DNA from: Apostichopus japonicus
Taxonomy: Eukaryota; Echinodermata; Holothuroidea; Aspidochirotida; Stichopodidae
Assembly: GCF_037975245.1 (NCBI RefSeq)
Contig: NC_092580.1
Location: forward strand, 31,362,001 to 31,426,000
Reading direction: 5' to 3'
DNA length: 64,000 bases
The translations under genes and the position numbers were made by a program. The notes beneath the pieces are model-generated. The model saw nothing but the letters and a program-made list of their open reading frames with translations, was not told where the DNA came from and ran no database searches. Positions 1-11,700 of the stretch are shown here, piece by piece (position 1 is the stretch's first letter; each line of letters opens with the position of its first letter).

Positions 1-98
1 TTGTGAGAACCTTAATCTTAGCCAGTATAGTTTTTTAAGCACTAGCATCTCTTAGCAAGTGGCTACCGATCAATCAATCAATAATCCATACAAACTAT

Positions 99-114
99 TT
101 TATTTTATTTTATT
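99..114 (-). promoter_or_regulatory. Overlapping polyadenylation signals of the minus-strand gene
   Basis: On the minus strand three overlapping AATAAA hexamers occur here, about 95-110 bases beyond the TAA stop at 209-211. Position and orientation fit a 3' end processing signal. AT-rich DNA makes chance hexamers common, so the call rests on the adjacent terminal exon. Confidence 0.5.
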
Positions 115-208
115 GAAAGTGCACTAGCGAGTGCAAGACAGGTAGAGCACAGTAAATTAATCTTCCTGACAAGTCCATCATGAATTTATAGCTCAAAAGC
201 AAAAACAA

Positions 209-289
209 TTAATGAAACGGTGAACATCCCGCATAGTTTTCTTCGAGGTATTTGATTTTGAATGTTCCGTAGTAAATGTCAGGGATACC
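209..289 (-). CDS. Terminal coding exon of unrecognised minus-strand gene (gene A)
   Basis: Read on the minus strand, a CCCACAG acceptor is followed by 26 codons and a TAA stop. The peptide starts GIPDIYYGTFKIKYLEEN and ends CSPFH, rich in aromatic residues and not low-complexity. It starts in phase 0, matching the phase-0 end of the preceding exon across a 74-base GT...AG intron (290-363). AATAAA signals lie just beyond. The family was not recognised. The polarity and compact 3' end support a real gene terminus rather than a chance ORF. Confidence 0.65.
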   Translation of the reverse strand, partial: GIPDIYYGTFKIKYLEENYAGCSPFH

Positions 290-363
290 CTGTGGGATTT
301 AAGCTACATTAGAACTCGCAGACTGTCTGGTTGTTTTCCAATGAATCTGGAGCAGTATATGAC

Positions 364-525
364 CTGTATTGCAAATTGATTGAAAAAAGATCGCCACAAA
401 CGGGATCTAACAAATGCAATATAATCTGGATCCACTTTTACAGCAAACTGTCCACCATGTCTTTGACTAAATTGCAAGAAATTACAATTTGTTACACAAT
501 ACTTCACACGTGGAGGTAATTTATC
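364..525 (-). CDS. Internal exon of gene A (54 codons)
   Basis: The exon is bounded on the minus strand by a TTTTTTTCAG acceptor and a CAG|GTCATA donor, phase 0 at both ends, 162 bases. The peptide begins DKLPPRVKYC and contains FAVKVDPDYIAFVRSRLW near its end. This mixed charged and aromatic composition is typical of a folded domain. The open frame runs on into the intron and ends at about base 304, but the splice sites give a better gene model. No enzyme or domain signature was recognised. Confidence 0.65.
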
Positions 526-618
526 CTGAAAAAAATACAAGACGAGAAAATCTGCTATTTTGCAATTAATGTACATATACATTTCTCTGGGTTGTACGTG
601 TTAATTTTATGGGCAAAC

Positions 619-680
619 TGGTATTAAAGACATTTCTGCTGAGAACCTTGGCCAAAATTCATATATTCCGCTGATTATTA
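619..680 (-). CDS. Internal exon of gene A (about 20 codons)
   Basis: A pyrimidine-rich acceptor (CTTCTGCTGTCCCAG) opens the exon on the minus strand. It begins with two bases that complete a codon from the exon at 983-1110, then encodes IISGIYEFWPRFSAEMSLIP and ends in phase 0 before GTTTGC, a weak donor. Both phases match its neighbours. In-frame stops follow soon after the donor, so an exon boundary is needed. Its start is better supported than its end. Confidence 0.5.
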
Positions 681-982
681 CTGGGACAGCAGAAGCAAAG
701 AGCATTCAGAATGAAAAACATGACAGGGTTTTTTTTTTGGAACCTCTTCTACGAAAATCTAACAATTCTCAGATGGCTACTGTATGCATGTATTTATTAG
801 TATACAATGATAAATTATCATTATGACACCATTGGATCAATTGATTGATCAGCACATATCAAAATTTATCATCAACAAAAGGAGCCATAACTGAACATAA
901 GATGGAATACTTTAACTCTCAGAGGTCATTCACATCTGGTTTATGTAAAGTATACTTACTTATCTATCACTGAACAACTAAC

Positions 983-1110
983 CATTGTGTACCATCATTC
1001 CATCAATAAGTACAAAATAAAAATCCAAACTAAACCCTTCCATATACAGTACATACACTAGAAGTACTAAGGATGTGTCATTCTGATACTGGTGTTGTAC
1101 ACAAACGATT
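983..1110 (-). CDS. Internal exon of gene A (about 42 codons, hydrophobic)
   Basis: On the minus strand a TAACTGATATTGTACAG acceptor, with a good branch-point word, leads into an open frame. It contains NDTSLVLLVYVLYMEGFSLD and ends DGMMVHN before a G|GTTAGT donor. The last base plus the first two of the exon at 619-680 make one codon, so the phases agree. An alternative acceptor at CACCAG|TAT would shorten the exon by 25 bases. The hydrophobic stretch could be a buried helix or a membrane segment. Confidence 0.5.
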
Positions 1111-1134
1111 CTGTACAATATCAGTTACACCCAC

Positions 1135-1230
1135 TCCATGGGTGTACCAGGTAGGACTGTTTCAGACATGGGATGTTGTGGTTTCACATTTCACAAAATC
1201 ACTGATCCTGTTGTTGAGTAATCTCTTATC
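1135..1230 (-). CDS. Possible further upstream exon of gene A
   Basis: On the minus strand AACCTCTTAG is followed by an open frame reading RDKRLLNNRISDFVKC and then a threonine-rich stretch, ending near a weak GTCTGA donor. It joins the next exon in phase only if that exon uses its downstream acceptor (CACCAG|TAT). The peptide looks plausible but both splice sites are mediocre. A second candidate (LVGNFFNEGEP) lies at about 1445-1500. Exact limits are approximate. Confidence 0.2.
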
Positions 1231-2640
1231 TCTCACTAAGAGGTTAAATCTCAAAAATTACATAATTTAATAAAAATATATATACAAATATATATATTTA
1301 TATATTCCACATTTCTTTATTGTTGTTTTTTAGTAATACTGGTCATATCAACCTTTCACCTCCATGAAAGCAAAACTATTAATACTTCCTTAATTAAACA
1401 ACAGCATGAAACAGAAAGACATATATACGGCAACTTGACAAGGTTCACCTTCATTGAAGAAATTTCCTACGAGTTTCCTAACAGTACACATATTATCTTG
1501 CTATGTACATGGTTTTGGAATTGCAATTTAATTACTCACTTTTTTAACCTTTAATATTAAGAAGACATGATACCCAACCCTTATTTTTTGGTCTGATTGT
1601 GATAGAGATTACAGCGATATCAATGAATGTCAAAATTATGATAAGCCAAACAAAGAGAAAGTAAAAAAGCTCACATCCTAGTGACACTATGACATCACAG
1701 ATTCACATAATGACAGCTCGCACAACTTTCAAACCAGGATATCTTTCAAATGGTACAGTACAAGAAACTTTCTGAGCTGTTCGAAGGAGTTGTTCGTCAC
1801 AAAAATATCTGTCATGTATTAAGCCAAAAAGGATGGTTGGTTTTTTTCGTCACCCTAAAACTTTTAGGTAATGTACAGTAGCTTTGAACAGCAGCTATAA
1901 AATCCCAGAAGCTAAATGACTCCTCGATACATCACCTTCAGCACAATGATGAAGACAATAAAAGCAGACGTTAATTAATTTTCTGACTCATTTGTGCACC
2001 TTTTTTTTTCCTTTTGGTTTTGTAAGTATTTAATTTGGATTATGTGAATTCCTAGATCATTTTATGCCAAAATTACTCAAGTGTCCTTTTTCCCCTATAT
2101 TTGACAGATGTATATGTGCCTGCAAATATTGAACATCTGCAGTAAAACTTCAAAATATTTCCAAGGGTAAATTGTTGCTGGTTAGAAATGTCAGTGAAAT
2201 ACTGAACATTAATATTTTTGGCATTTTCAGAAATACTGTTGATGTACTGTAGAAGAATTTTGCAATGTCACTGAATGGGTGAATACTGCAGTGCAAAACT
2301 AGACTAGATGATCTAGTTCAAAGGAATAGAATGTTGTTACAGAATCCATCTTTTTTAATACCTGTGGTTTACAAATTTGTCTCGCACTCATGCAATAACT
2401 AGAAAGTGATTAAATGTCATTTTTAGCTCGGCTGAAAGCTTTCAATTGAGCTTTAAAAGCGATCTGCCATTTCGTCACTTTTCTTCAATTTGGCTGAAAT
2501 TTCATCAGTGGTTTATGATGGTTAAGTTTTCATACATATTCTATCATATTTTGTGTATTTGAAGGTCATTTGAGGTGACAAGAGGTCATTTTCTGAAAAT
2601 GTAAAAAATGCTACTCCTCCTAGCCTAGGGCGTTTGTCCA
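1231..2640. other. Non-coding stretch, probable intron of gene A
   Basis: AT-rich DNA with homopolymer runs and a short (AT)n patch near 1277-1305. Apart from one weak minus-strand exon candidate at about 1445-1500, no gene, RNA gene or mobile element was recognised. Confidence 0.4.
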
Positions 2641-2647
2641 AAGCTTA

Positions 2648-3170
2648 TGCAAAAACAATGTGAACAGGACTGGCTATAGTATTTCTGTAAAAACAATGTA
2701 TGTGAACAGGACTGACTATCTCTGTTAAAACAATGTATGTGAACAGGACTGGTTATCTCTGTAAAACAATGTATATTAGCAGGACTAAACTGTATCTCTG
2801 TAAAAACAATGTATGTGAACAGGACTGACTATCTCTGTAAAAACAGTATGTGAACAGGTCTGACTATGTCTGTAAAAACAATGTACGTGAGCAGGACTGA
2901 TTATCTCTGTTAAAACAATGTTTGTGAACAGGATGTTTTAACAAAGATAGTCAGTCTTGTTCACATAGAATATTTTTACAGAGATACTCACTCCTGTTCA
3001 CATACATTGTTTTTACAGACATAGTCAGATGTACGTGAACAGGACTGATTATCTCTGTAAAACAATGTATGTGAACATGACTGAGTATCTCTGTAAAAAC
3101 AATGGATGTGAACAGGACTGACTATCTCTGTTACAAAAACAATGTATGTGAATAGGACTGATATATGATA
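2648..3170. repeat. Minisatellite of about 37 bp with an internally inverted block
   Basis: Tandem copies of a unit built around AACAATGTATGTGAACAGGA, then CTGACTATCTCTGTAA, run through the interval with substitutions and small indels. At about 2935-3020 the units appear as reverse complements (TGTTCACATACATTGTTTTT, TACAGAGATA) and then return to the original orientation. The array lies in a probable intron. Confidence 0.85.
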
Positions 3171-3679
3171 TTTATCGCACATGTATCTAGATTAATCGTC
3201 ATGTTCCAATTCAAATCCAGACCATACTGTAAATCGTTGCCAAGTTTTTGTGATCATTAATTCCATACAGGACCACACACTACTGGTTGTATATAATTTA
3301 TCCTCAATTGTATCATAGATACAGATAGATCTTCAGACTTGGATGATAAAAACTGCTGAATTTAGGGGACAAAAAGTGTCATGGACAGGTGAACAAGTCA
3401 CTTCCAAGTTCAGCCAAGGTTTGTTTATATAGATTGTACACTTGGCTATATGTTACACCCTCCAAGTCAAATAGTGCAGTTTAAAAGCTAAATAAACATG
3501 TGCACCTCATTTTGTTTTTCTTCCTCTTCTTCCTTTGGTGTATCAAGTTATGTTATGGATGTTATTAATAAAGTAATCTTGCAGCATCATCATAACTTAT
3601 GACTTAATTGTACACTGTATGACTCAATTGATGACTAAATTGTACTGTATGTCATGTTGCAAGGAAGCCACATCCTCCA

Positions 3680-4165
3680 TGCAATGCTATCCTGTCAATA
3701 ACCTCAATTACTATGTAGGCTACCATGTCATTCAACTCAATTACTACTGTACATACAGTAGGCTACCCGATCAGTCACCTCAATTACTACATAGGCTACC
3801 CTGTCAGTAACTTCAATTAGTTCTTAGGCAACCTTGTTGTCAGTAAAGTTCAATTACTATGCAGGCTACCTTGTCAGTAAATTTCAATTACTATGCAGGC
3901 TACCCTAGCAATAACTTCAATTACTACGTAGGCTACCCTGTCAGTAACTTCAACTACTTCGTAGGCAACCTTGTCAGTAAAGTTCAACTACTATACAGGC
4001 AACCTTGTCAGTAAAGTTCAATTACTATGCAGACTACTTTGTCAGTAAAGTTCAATTACTATGCAGGCTACACTGTCAATAACTTCAACAAGTTCAAATA
4101 CTATGCTGCCTACCCTATCAATAACTTCAATAACTACGTAGGCTACCCCTATTAGTAACTTCAAT
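3680..4165. repeat. Minisatellite of about 33 bp
   Basis: Diverged tandem copies of a unit resembling TTCAATTACTACGTAGGCTA, then CCCTGTCAGTAAC. Most copies keep the GTAGGCTACC or GCAGGCTACC core. ORFs across it on both strands are translations of the repeat. Confidence 0.85.
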
Positions 4166-6095
4166 GCAGGTTCCCAGTGGCTACCCTGCCACACCTTTGT
4201 ATCCCTTTCTTGAAAAAGAGAAGGAGTATAAATACACAGTTCAGTACACATTCTTGCACAATGCCTCAATCAGTTATCACTACTATATTCATCTTGACTT
4301 TATTACTAACTACATTTCTTCATTACATTCCCACTCTTCTGACAGAAAAATCTATGAAGCCAAATAAAAGGCAATACCATTGTAAGATCCTATTTAGCCA
4401 TGTTGCAATGTCTCCATACAGAAATATGACTGGACTATCAAAGCTACAAACAGAAATTCTGTAAAATTGGACATGTTGGCCATATAAGCATAACCTCCAT
4501 TCATGTTTCTATAATAAATTATAAATGATATCAACATATCATTGAGAAGTTCACAGCACCACACTGTTTTCATGACCTTCGTAGAACATGCTGTGAACTG
4601 CACTAAACTGTGGAGTGTGCATAATTGGCCACCTCCTCAATGCACAGAGATGATACAGCATAATAATTACATAGGAGGCACAAACCATACCATCATCTCT
4701 CGCTTCAACCATAGAGCCCTTTGTGATGAACAACTCAACCAAACAGCTAAGAAAAAAATCTCGCTTCCCTTGGGACATATCGTAGGATCTGGAATCTTTT
4801 ATTTTCTCTTTTTCTTTCTTTTCATATCTTTTTTTAGGTAAAAATGTTAACAGTGTAGACGCTGAAACGGATGCCATCGATAGGTCATGTTAAGAGCTTC
4901 AATATTGCAGATTCATCATAATTTGCAAAACCCATTTCCATTTTATAGAGAATATACGCTGCTGTTAAATAAGGAAATACATAACAAAAATTTAGTATAG
5001 TAAAGGTTTCGTAACTGACAAACCTTTGTAATTGACGCACCTTCAAATATTACTAGCAATGATACAGCAGGCAGCCTAAACTTTTTGCAGTCAAACAGAG
5101 TTACATATTTGATTAGTTTTAATCCATTTCAGGTATATATACCGATTAAATTGTGCTTTTTTTTCATGCTTTTAACGGCCTCCCCCTAGTTTAGGGGGCA
5201 TTTAGAAATCTGATTCCCTAAAAATAACCAAAACTACCTCAATATGATACCACTGCTTTCTGGGACCTGACCTGTCTGAGCTTAGAGGCTCAGAGCATAG
5301 CCAACAGCTTCAAAGTCAATGGATGTATACTTAGTCCTTTACTACAGTTATCTAATCCACGAATGTGTCAATTTAGGGGTACGATTATGAAAGAACTTGA
5401 CACCGCAGACATTTTGGAGTCAAATTCTGCTCAATTGTACGTTGCGTAGGCACCGAACAATAAATATTTTGAGATCATTACATTCCTGAGGAACTAAAGA
5501 AAAATGCATAAAGTTGAGTGATTTGGATTTTTCTTTGATAGACATTATTAATCAAATTCTTAAGTGCCTCGACTATGCGCCCACCATGCTACAAGTAGCT
5601 AGGTTAAATGTCAAGTTAAGACTTTATCAAGTCTTCAGCTCCAAGTGTGAAAAATCACTGTGTTCAAAATATAAACATAAACTACAAAATATGCATAACC
5701 TTCTTGAATAATATTCATTTCTATTTTTGCATTTCTGAATTAGTGTTAAAGACTAACGTAGGCTAACGTTAGGCTAAGTTAGACCCAACTTTAGCTATTC
5801 AGTTTCACTTAGGTTAACTGTAACACTGGACTTAAGGTCTCACCTTATCCCTACTCTAAAATTCGGGCCTAGGCCTAAGTTAGGTTAAGTGCTTCAAGTG
5901 CTTTAGTAGCCTACCTACCTGGTCGTGTTTCCAGTAAAAACCTCAGCTAATCGGGAAGAAATAGACTAAGGTTAGTAATTGTAAGATTTAATGTTTGTAA
6001 TATTCATAATTCAACAAACGTTTGGTCAATATGCTATAGTATATGATGAACCTATCGGTGCCTGGACAAAGTGGCAGTACTAATTTAGAATCCGT
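4166..6095. other. No gene recognised; AT-rich intergenic or intronic DNA
   Basis: Several ORFs of 60-110 codons occur on both strands but overlap one another, lack convincing splice sites and have biased composition. From about 5750 the sequence becomes rich in GGCTAACGTTAGG and AGGCCTA words. One plus-strand ORF (5514-5711) has a somewhat protein-like sequence but no supporting signal. Confidence 0.3.
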
Positions 6096-6104
6096 ACCAT
6101 TCGA

Positions 6105-6228
6105 CCCTAGGCCTACTTCCTAACCCTATTCCCTACTTCCTAACCCTACTCCCTAACCCTAGTCCCTACTTCCTAACCCCTAACCCTACTCCCTAACCCT
6201 ACTTCCTAACCCCTAACCTTATTCTGCC
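6105..6228. repeat. Degenerate interstitial telomere-like repeats (CCCTAA type)
   Basis: The block is made of CCTAACCCTA, CTCCCTAACCCTA and TTCCTAACCCCTAACC words, variants of the metazoan telomere repeat TTAGGG read on the opposite strand. At least eight CCCTA cores occur in about 120 bases, mixed with CTACTTCC spacers, so this is not a pure telomere array. Confidence 0.7.
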
Positions 6229-6875
6229 GATTCGAAGTAAGCTTTCCCTTTTTATGGTACTGATTCTAAAGTTAGGCCAAAGTGGCAGGGTTGTTTTGAG
6301 TTAGATAACTTGTACTTTAAATGTAAGTTGTATAGCTACCTGGATAGGCCTAACGTTAGCCTAGGCCTAGTTCTATACAGGCTAAAGTAACAATTAGGCT
6401 CACTTCACTTTTATCAAGAGACTAAGGATCTTCTGTCAACAGGCATGACAGTGAACACAGGGTTCCATGATAGCTTACGGTCTAACTCAGAGTGACCTGG
6501 TGTACTGTGGTCATTATATGCCTAACTGGGGCCTAATACTAGTAATAATAACATAAATGATGCAGCGGTTGTTGTGCAACAACTAAATTAGTAAAGGCTT
6601 CCCAACGTTAGACACACTTACCGTAGGCCTAATTTATGGTCTGGACGGATTAGTAATCCTTATCCTTTTTATGTGAGAATACGGTGTTGATTCCTCGTCC
6701 TCCGGTAAGATCCAAAGCACAGGTGACGCTTACAAATCCAACTATCTCCAGGTAAGACTAAGAGTAAGACGATCAACCTGTTTTGTGGACTGAGAATACT
6801 AGTATCGTAAGTCAAGAGCTAAAATGAAATCCCGATCCCTCACAGTGCTAACCGTTATATAGATACTATAGATAC

Positions 6876-6898
6876 GTTCGTACGTACGTACGTACGTC
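6876..6898. repeat. (CGTA)n microsatellite
   Basis: A short run of about five CGTA units directly after CGTTCGTACG. Its CpG-containing unit is unusual in this AT-rich window. Confidence 0.8.
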
Positions 6899-7094
6899 AG
6901 TGGACAATCGCAGAGAACCTGCTTAGGACTACTGTATTTGCTAATGTGGTGCCTAGGCGCTGCAGTGCAACGTGAAGGAAACACAGCCTATACACTGTTC
7001 ATTCGCAAATCCTGTCAAAATGCAAAATGCACGCTGTGCATAGGTAGGGCGCACTACATTGAACAAGAACTATCCGCCCAACGAAACCTTAGAC

Positions 7095-7180
7095 CACGTG
7101 ATCAATCCAAAGTTCCCAAGTCGTATAAAGTGGCTTTTGATTGGTTTCATTTGCATGTTGCTAGGACACATTGACGTCAT
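7095..7180. promoter_or_regulatory. Promoter-like cluster: E-box, TATA-like word, CCAAT box, octamer, CRE
   Basis: Within 86 bases lie CACGTG (7095-7100), TATAAA (7124-7129), ATTGG, an inverted CCAAT box (7140-7144), ATTTGCAT (7149-7156), an X-box-like GTTGCTAGGAC (7157-7167) and TGACGTCA (7172-7179). The local GC content is higher than its surroundings. These are consensus sites for bHLH, NF-Y, POU, RFX-like and CREB/ATF factors. No adjacent first exon was firmly identified. A plus-strand ORF (7059-7247, no early ATG, hydrophobic centre) overlaps the same bases and is the alternative reading. Confidence 0.45.
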
Positions 7181-7901
7181 CGGGGCAGTCCCGAGGTTTA
7201 GTGTTTATAATAATATTACTGACGTTGACTTTCTGTTGTGGTTGTGATTACAAAGAAGTAGCAATTATTGGATACTCACAAATAGAATCTTAATCTCCAT
7301 TCTTGTAATAATAACTGCGAGCTGCTGAGGGAAGTTTTGCACAGCACGATAAGATGATGAAGGGAGTTTATTTGGGAGAGTCTTTTCAATTAATAGTTTG
7401 CTCGATTTCAACACAAAGGGGCATCATGGGGGAAAGGGGGATAATAATAATGGAACATATAGTAGAGAAAGGAGTAAATTATGGGCAATGGGTTCGGAGC
7501 ACAAAGAAGACAGCCTTACATGGTTATTTCGCTTACCCTGTCAAGATATCAATCTAGGCCACACCACTCGAACCCCAGCCCTTCCTTCTCTATCACAAGC
7601 GATTAGATATAAATTATGTATCTAGTACGCTGACCTCGCGCATCAGTACATGCCTTGCAGGCCGTTCTCCTGGGTAAAAGCGGGGAAAGGTGCACTATTG
7701 CAATTGAAGGCTAAAAAGAGGTTCAATGTCAGAAATGTATAGCCAAAAACAATGATTCGTCCAACTTTCAGTACACACACTTAGGCATTGCTTTGCACCT
7801 ATTATGTAGTATGCGGGTTTATGTGCTATTATTCAGGATATGGTGACCATTAATTAAACATTAATTGCACATCGTTTACAACTAGGATGTCATTAACTCC
7901 G

Positions 7902-8618
7902 CACGTGCCATTTTACGGTGACTATGCTCGAGAAAACTTGGAAATGAAACTCCTTTGTGAATGGAAAGCCACTTAAAAGCAATGATCACTGACGTCATAA
8001 CTATTCGTCACGTCCATCCTGTGTTCGAACTGAATGACAATATACACACGTACTACATAAAACTATGCAGTAATTGGTTTCTCTTCACTAGATCTTGTTT
8101 TGTTTAGCCACGTGACTAAGCAAGTCTATTTGTGTCCTATCTACATATTCCACTTTGACCTTTGCATTGAATATAAACAGTATATGTTGCAATAATACTG
8201 ACGTGCGTTCTTATCAAAGATTTAGTGACGTTTGTTGACTCACCGGGACAGGATAAGTTCCACCGGTTAAGTCGGGGGTAAATCAATTGCGTGATAATTT
8301 ATTACGTAACCGCATTTGTTTAACATCGTAAAATAACATGAACATACATGCTTCGATAAACTTTGAGAGCGCGAGGTATTTTGTAATTGCGATGACAGAC
8401 AGATTCAGACACTTCGACACATGGGCGTCATAAAGTAAAACATGGGCAGGAAATTGGCGTGCGAAGAGTAGCGTTATCATTATTCGGGCAACTATGTTCA
8501 ATATGAAGTGAATACTCAGAGCAACAAGTCGGTTGGATTTTAATAAAATAGTTGTCAACCCCCTACCCCCATGCAAACACGTGTCATATGGCGTAGCCTC
8601 TTGCTCAATGTGACGTCA
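7902..8618. promoter_or_regulatory. Further CRE and E-box sites
   Basis: Perfect TGACGTCA palindromes occur at 7990-7997 and 8611-8618. CACGTG occurs at 7902-7907, 8109-8114 (as CCACGTGAC) and 8578-8583. Together with the sites at 7095 and 7172 this gives three CREs and four E-boxes in about 1.5 kb. The clustering suggests an enhancer or an extended promoter; function is inferred from consensus sequences only. Confidence 0.4.
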
Positions 8619-8660
8619 TACGTTCGTTGAACACTTCTGGAACTGCATGCAAGTGTGTAG

Positions 8661-8759
8661 CACCGAGGAGTTGTTATGGAACAACTCCCTGGTGGCACCT
8701 TTATGCCTTAGACGCATGAAGGAGTTTGGATCCGACCGTGACCGACTTGAGACCAAACT
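8661..8759 (+). other. Three adjacent stem-loops (structured RNA or cruciform candidate)
   Basis: Stem 1: CACC (8661-8664) with GGTG (8691-8694), enclosing GGAGTTGTT (8667-8675) paired to AACAACTCC (8680-8688) around an ATGG loop. Stem 2: CCTTTATGC (8698-8706) with GCATGAAGG (8714-8722), one G-U pair. Stem 3: AGTTTGG (8723-8729) with CCAAACT (8753-8759). The stems are nearly contiguous. No known RNA family was recognised; a mobile-element fragment is the main alternative. Confidence 0.4.
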
Positions 8760-8769
8760 TAGCTTGATG

Positions 8770-11700
8770 AAAATAATACCATAGCAGGTGTCCATTTTAA
8801 AAGCTATATAAATATATATATATATCCTCAGTCATTAACCCGTCAGAATCTGTCAGTAAAAGTGACCGGCTTCATGCTTCAAATTTATTTGCTAAATATC
8901 ATTTACCATTCATGGATAATGCCTGTAATCTGGGGTCAGCAAAAGTTCATCATCAGTGGCAGAGGTCATGCTGTCGAACAGACGATGGAATCCCACAGTC
9001 TGTTGACCTCATACACTGAGATTTCAGTCCATTCCGACTGCGATCACAAAATACGATAATATGCAGAAAATCAAAATAATCGACTGTGTTCAGATGAAAT
9101 TCATGCTCTTCGCATTTTGTTTTCTTTTATTGTAGCAAACGGTCCCACCAAGTTTGCTTATATTTGCTCATGATTAAAGTCCCTGGCTTCGTGTCAATAA
9201 AATAAACAAGATTTAAAAAAACCAATTCCACTAGCTGCACCGTTCCCTACAGCGTTCATATACTCTGATCCGTTCACGATTAGCCTAAACTATAAGAAAT
9301 ACCACCTACATTATTTTACATACAATGCAAAGCCTATATGTCTATGTGTACATGTTTAATGTATGGAAGCGTGGTATAGGTCTGGAATCAATGTTGATGT
9401 TATCATAAATGTAAAGATAAACTACTAAGAACTGGTAAAATGTGACAAATGAGACGAGGCCTATACACACATATATACACACACAGACACACACATATGT
9501 CCATATACTTATCCAAATATCCTTTATACTAACGGCCTGTTTCAATTGTGTGCTATAATTAAAGAGAGTATACCTTACTATGTGTTATAATGCACTCGGT
9601 TTTGTTCTATGTTGTGGTTTCATGTATATAGGGCTATATTAACACGTTGTCAGTTGATTATAAGATTTCTGAAGTAACTTCCTGAACAAAACGCCATAAC
9701 TTTCAGATATGAAAACTGAATTCTTTAAGAAGAATGAACTTATCTCGAATTCTGACAGATTTAAAAGTACAACTGCTCGAATATATGAGAAAGATGTTAA
9801 TCTCATATTTGACAGTTATAGAACTTAGAATTGTTACAAAAAGGAGGTGAACCTCACCATTTTGACAGATATGAAAGCCACACGGTTTATATTTCGTCAC
9901 TAATTTGCCAAACCTGGTGAGTTTTGGACAAAATACGTTTGAAAGTAATCAAGCTAAGACAAGCTCCTTAATTAAATCCATTTTTGTGCCTTTCGTCTCC
10001 TGCTATAACTCACAACTTACAAAAAAGAGAACAATATAAAAACAAAATTTCCAATAATTTTCCTAATTATTTGAAAATGAAGTAAAGTTAATAAATGGCA
10101 GTGTTGTGGAACTTTGGTATCGAGTAATACAAAATAATTTACCTCGAAAGGATCCCTCTTTACTATTTCTAATCATAAAGTGCCCGAACTATACCCTGCA
10201 GTTTATTCCGTCCATAACATATGTACCTATAATTCGAGCATACTTTGCATTAAAGACTCGGAGCGAAAGTACATAGACTAAGAAACAGTGGTGTTGCCAA
10301 GGGGGAGGGTTGGGGCACATCCCCATCCCCCAAAAATAAATTACCCTGGTACTCCCCCCCCCCCCTCCCCGCAATGAAATTTGCCATATCCAAGGAAAAG
10401 CAAGATACACTTATCTTTGACTGTTTACTGACTAAAATGAAATAACGTGTTTCTCCAAATATCTGCTGATTTGAAGGGCTGATATTATTTCAGGAAACGA
10501 CGATCAAAGCGACAAATCACGCTATATAGCACCTATAGCAGGCCCCTGGATCCCACGCCATCATGGTCTCGGGCGCCAGCTAGCATTACCCGTATTTTTG
10601 TGCCTATATATAGATTGTGACTTTCGTGTAAGTTCACACAAAATGATGTACTATAGTTACGTGTGCGACAATCGATTGCAGGGTTTGGTGAGGGAAGTGG
10701 ACTTGTAATGTTTGATTTTATTGATGTAAGACGAATAATCCAAATGGTGCTCACTATGTCACATGATATATAAATCAAGCAGACAGTCCGGGCAACTTTC
10801 TAACGCTGATGCCACTCTGACACTATCCTCTCATATCATGCTTCAAAGCACTTGTACTGGCAGTATTAACCGAGTTGCTAACTTTTAGCTGATAGAACCT
10901 GATATTTATACTGTTCATACTGTCAGTAAGAGTGGTTTGAAAGCGGGACATGATGAAAGACCAGTATAAAAAAATATCCCAACTGGTTGATACCTGCAAG
11001 CTTAGTTTTCTTGAATATTCGAGAATGTCGACGATGGTATAATGACAATACGATGAACGACTGGTAGAAAGTCTAATAGGGGCGTCCTGTATACTGGAAG
11101 CAACATCGATAAACTTGCCTATCCTGCTTTCACAGATAGGTTTTTACTCAAAACAACCTTCTTAAATTGTCTTGTCTATTCGGAGACAACCTTTATATGC
11201 ACGGCGAGTGTCAGTGTTCAGCGTTAAACCCAATAAAGGTATTCAGGGTGGGCGCAACAATCAATTTTCCATGCAGGGTCACAAATTATTATTATCATTA
11301 TTTTGTCATAATATTTACATCGTTGTTATTATTGTATTCGTCAGCTAATATAGGCTACTCACACACTTAGGGTCAATGTCTCCGTCGCAGCTTGATTGGC
11401 AAAATCACTATGCACTTTAAATGAAAACCTGTTATATGTACGTCACTGGGGAGATAAGAAAATGGTCTCAAAATAAAAAACATTTTTTAAGTATATACGC
11501 ATGACTATATTTATATAACCTATCGTAACCGAGGGATTTCTTATTAAATGTGACTGAAAACATATAATCACGGACTTAGTCAGCCACAAATATTGACGAT
11601 CGAAGGAGGGGTGATTCATTGAGCTACCCGTATGTCACAAGTCACTTCGACAAGTGAAATGCACAACTCTGTGTGCACCTGTACACCCTCTTATAAACTT

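Noticed and set aside
7059-7247. Plus-strand ORF with a hydrophobic segment over the promoter-like cluster
   Set aside because: No early ATG, no splice donor, and the same bases form a dense set of consensus regulatory sites, which is the better explanation.
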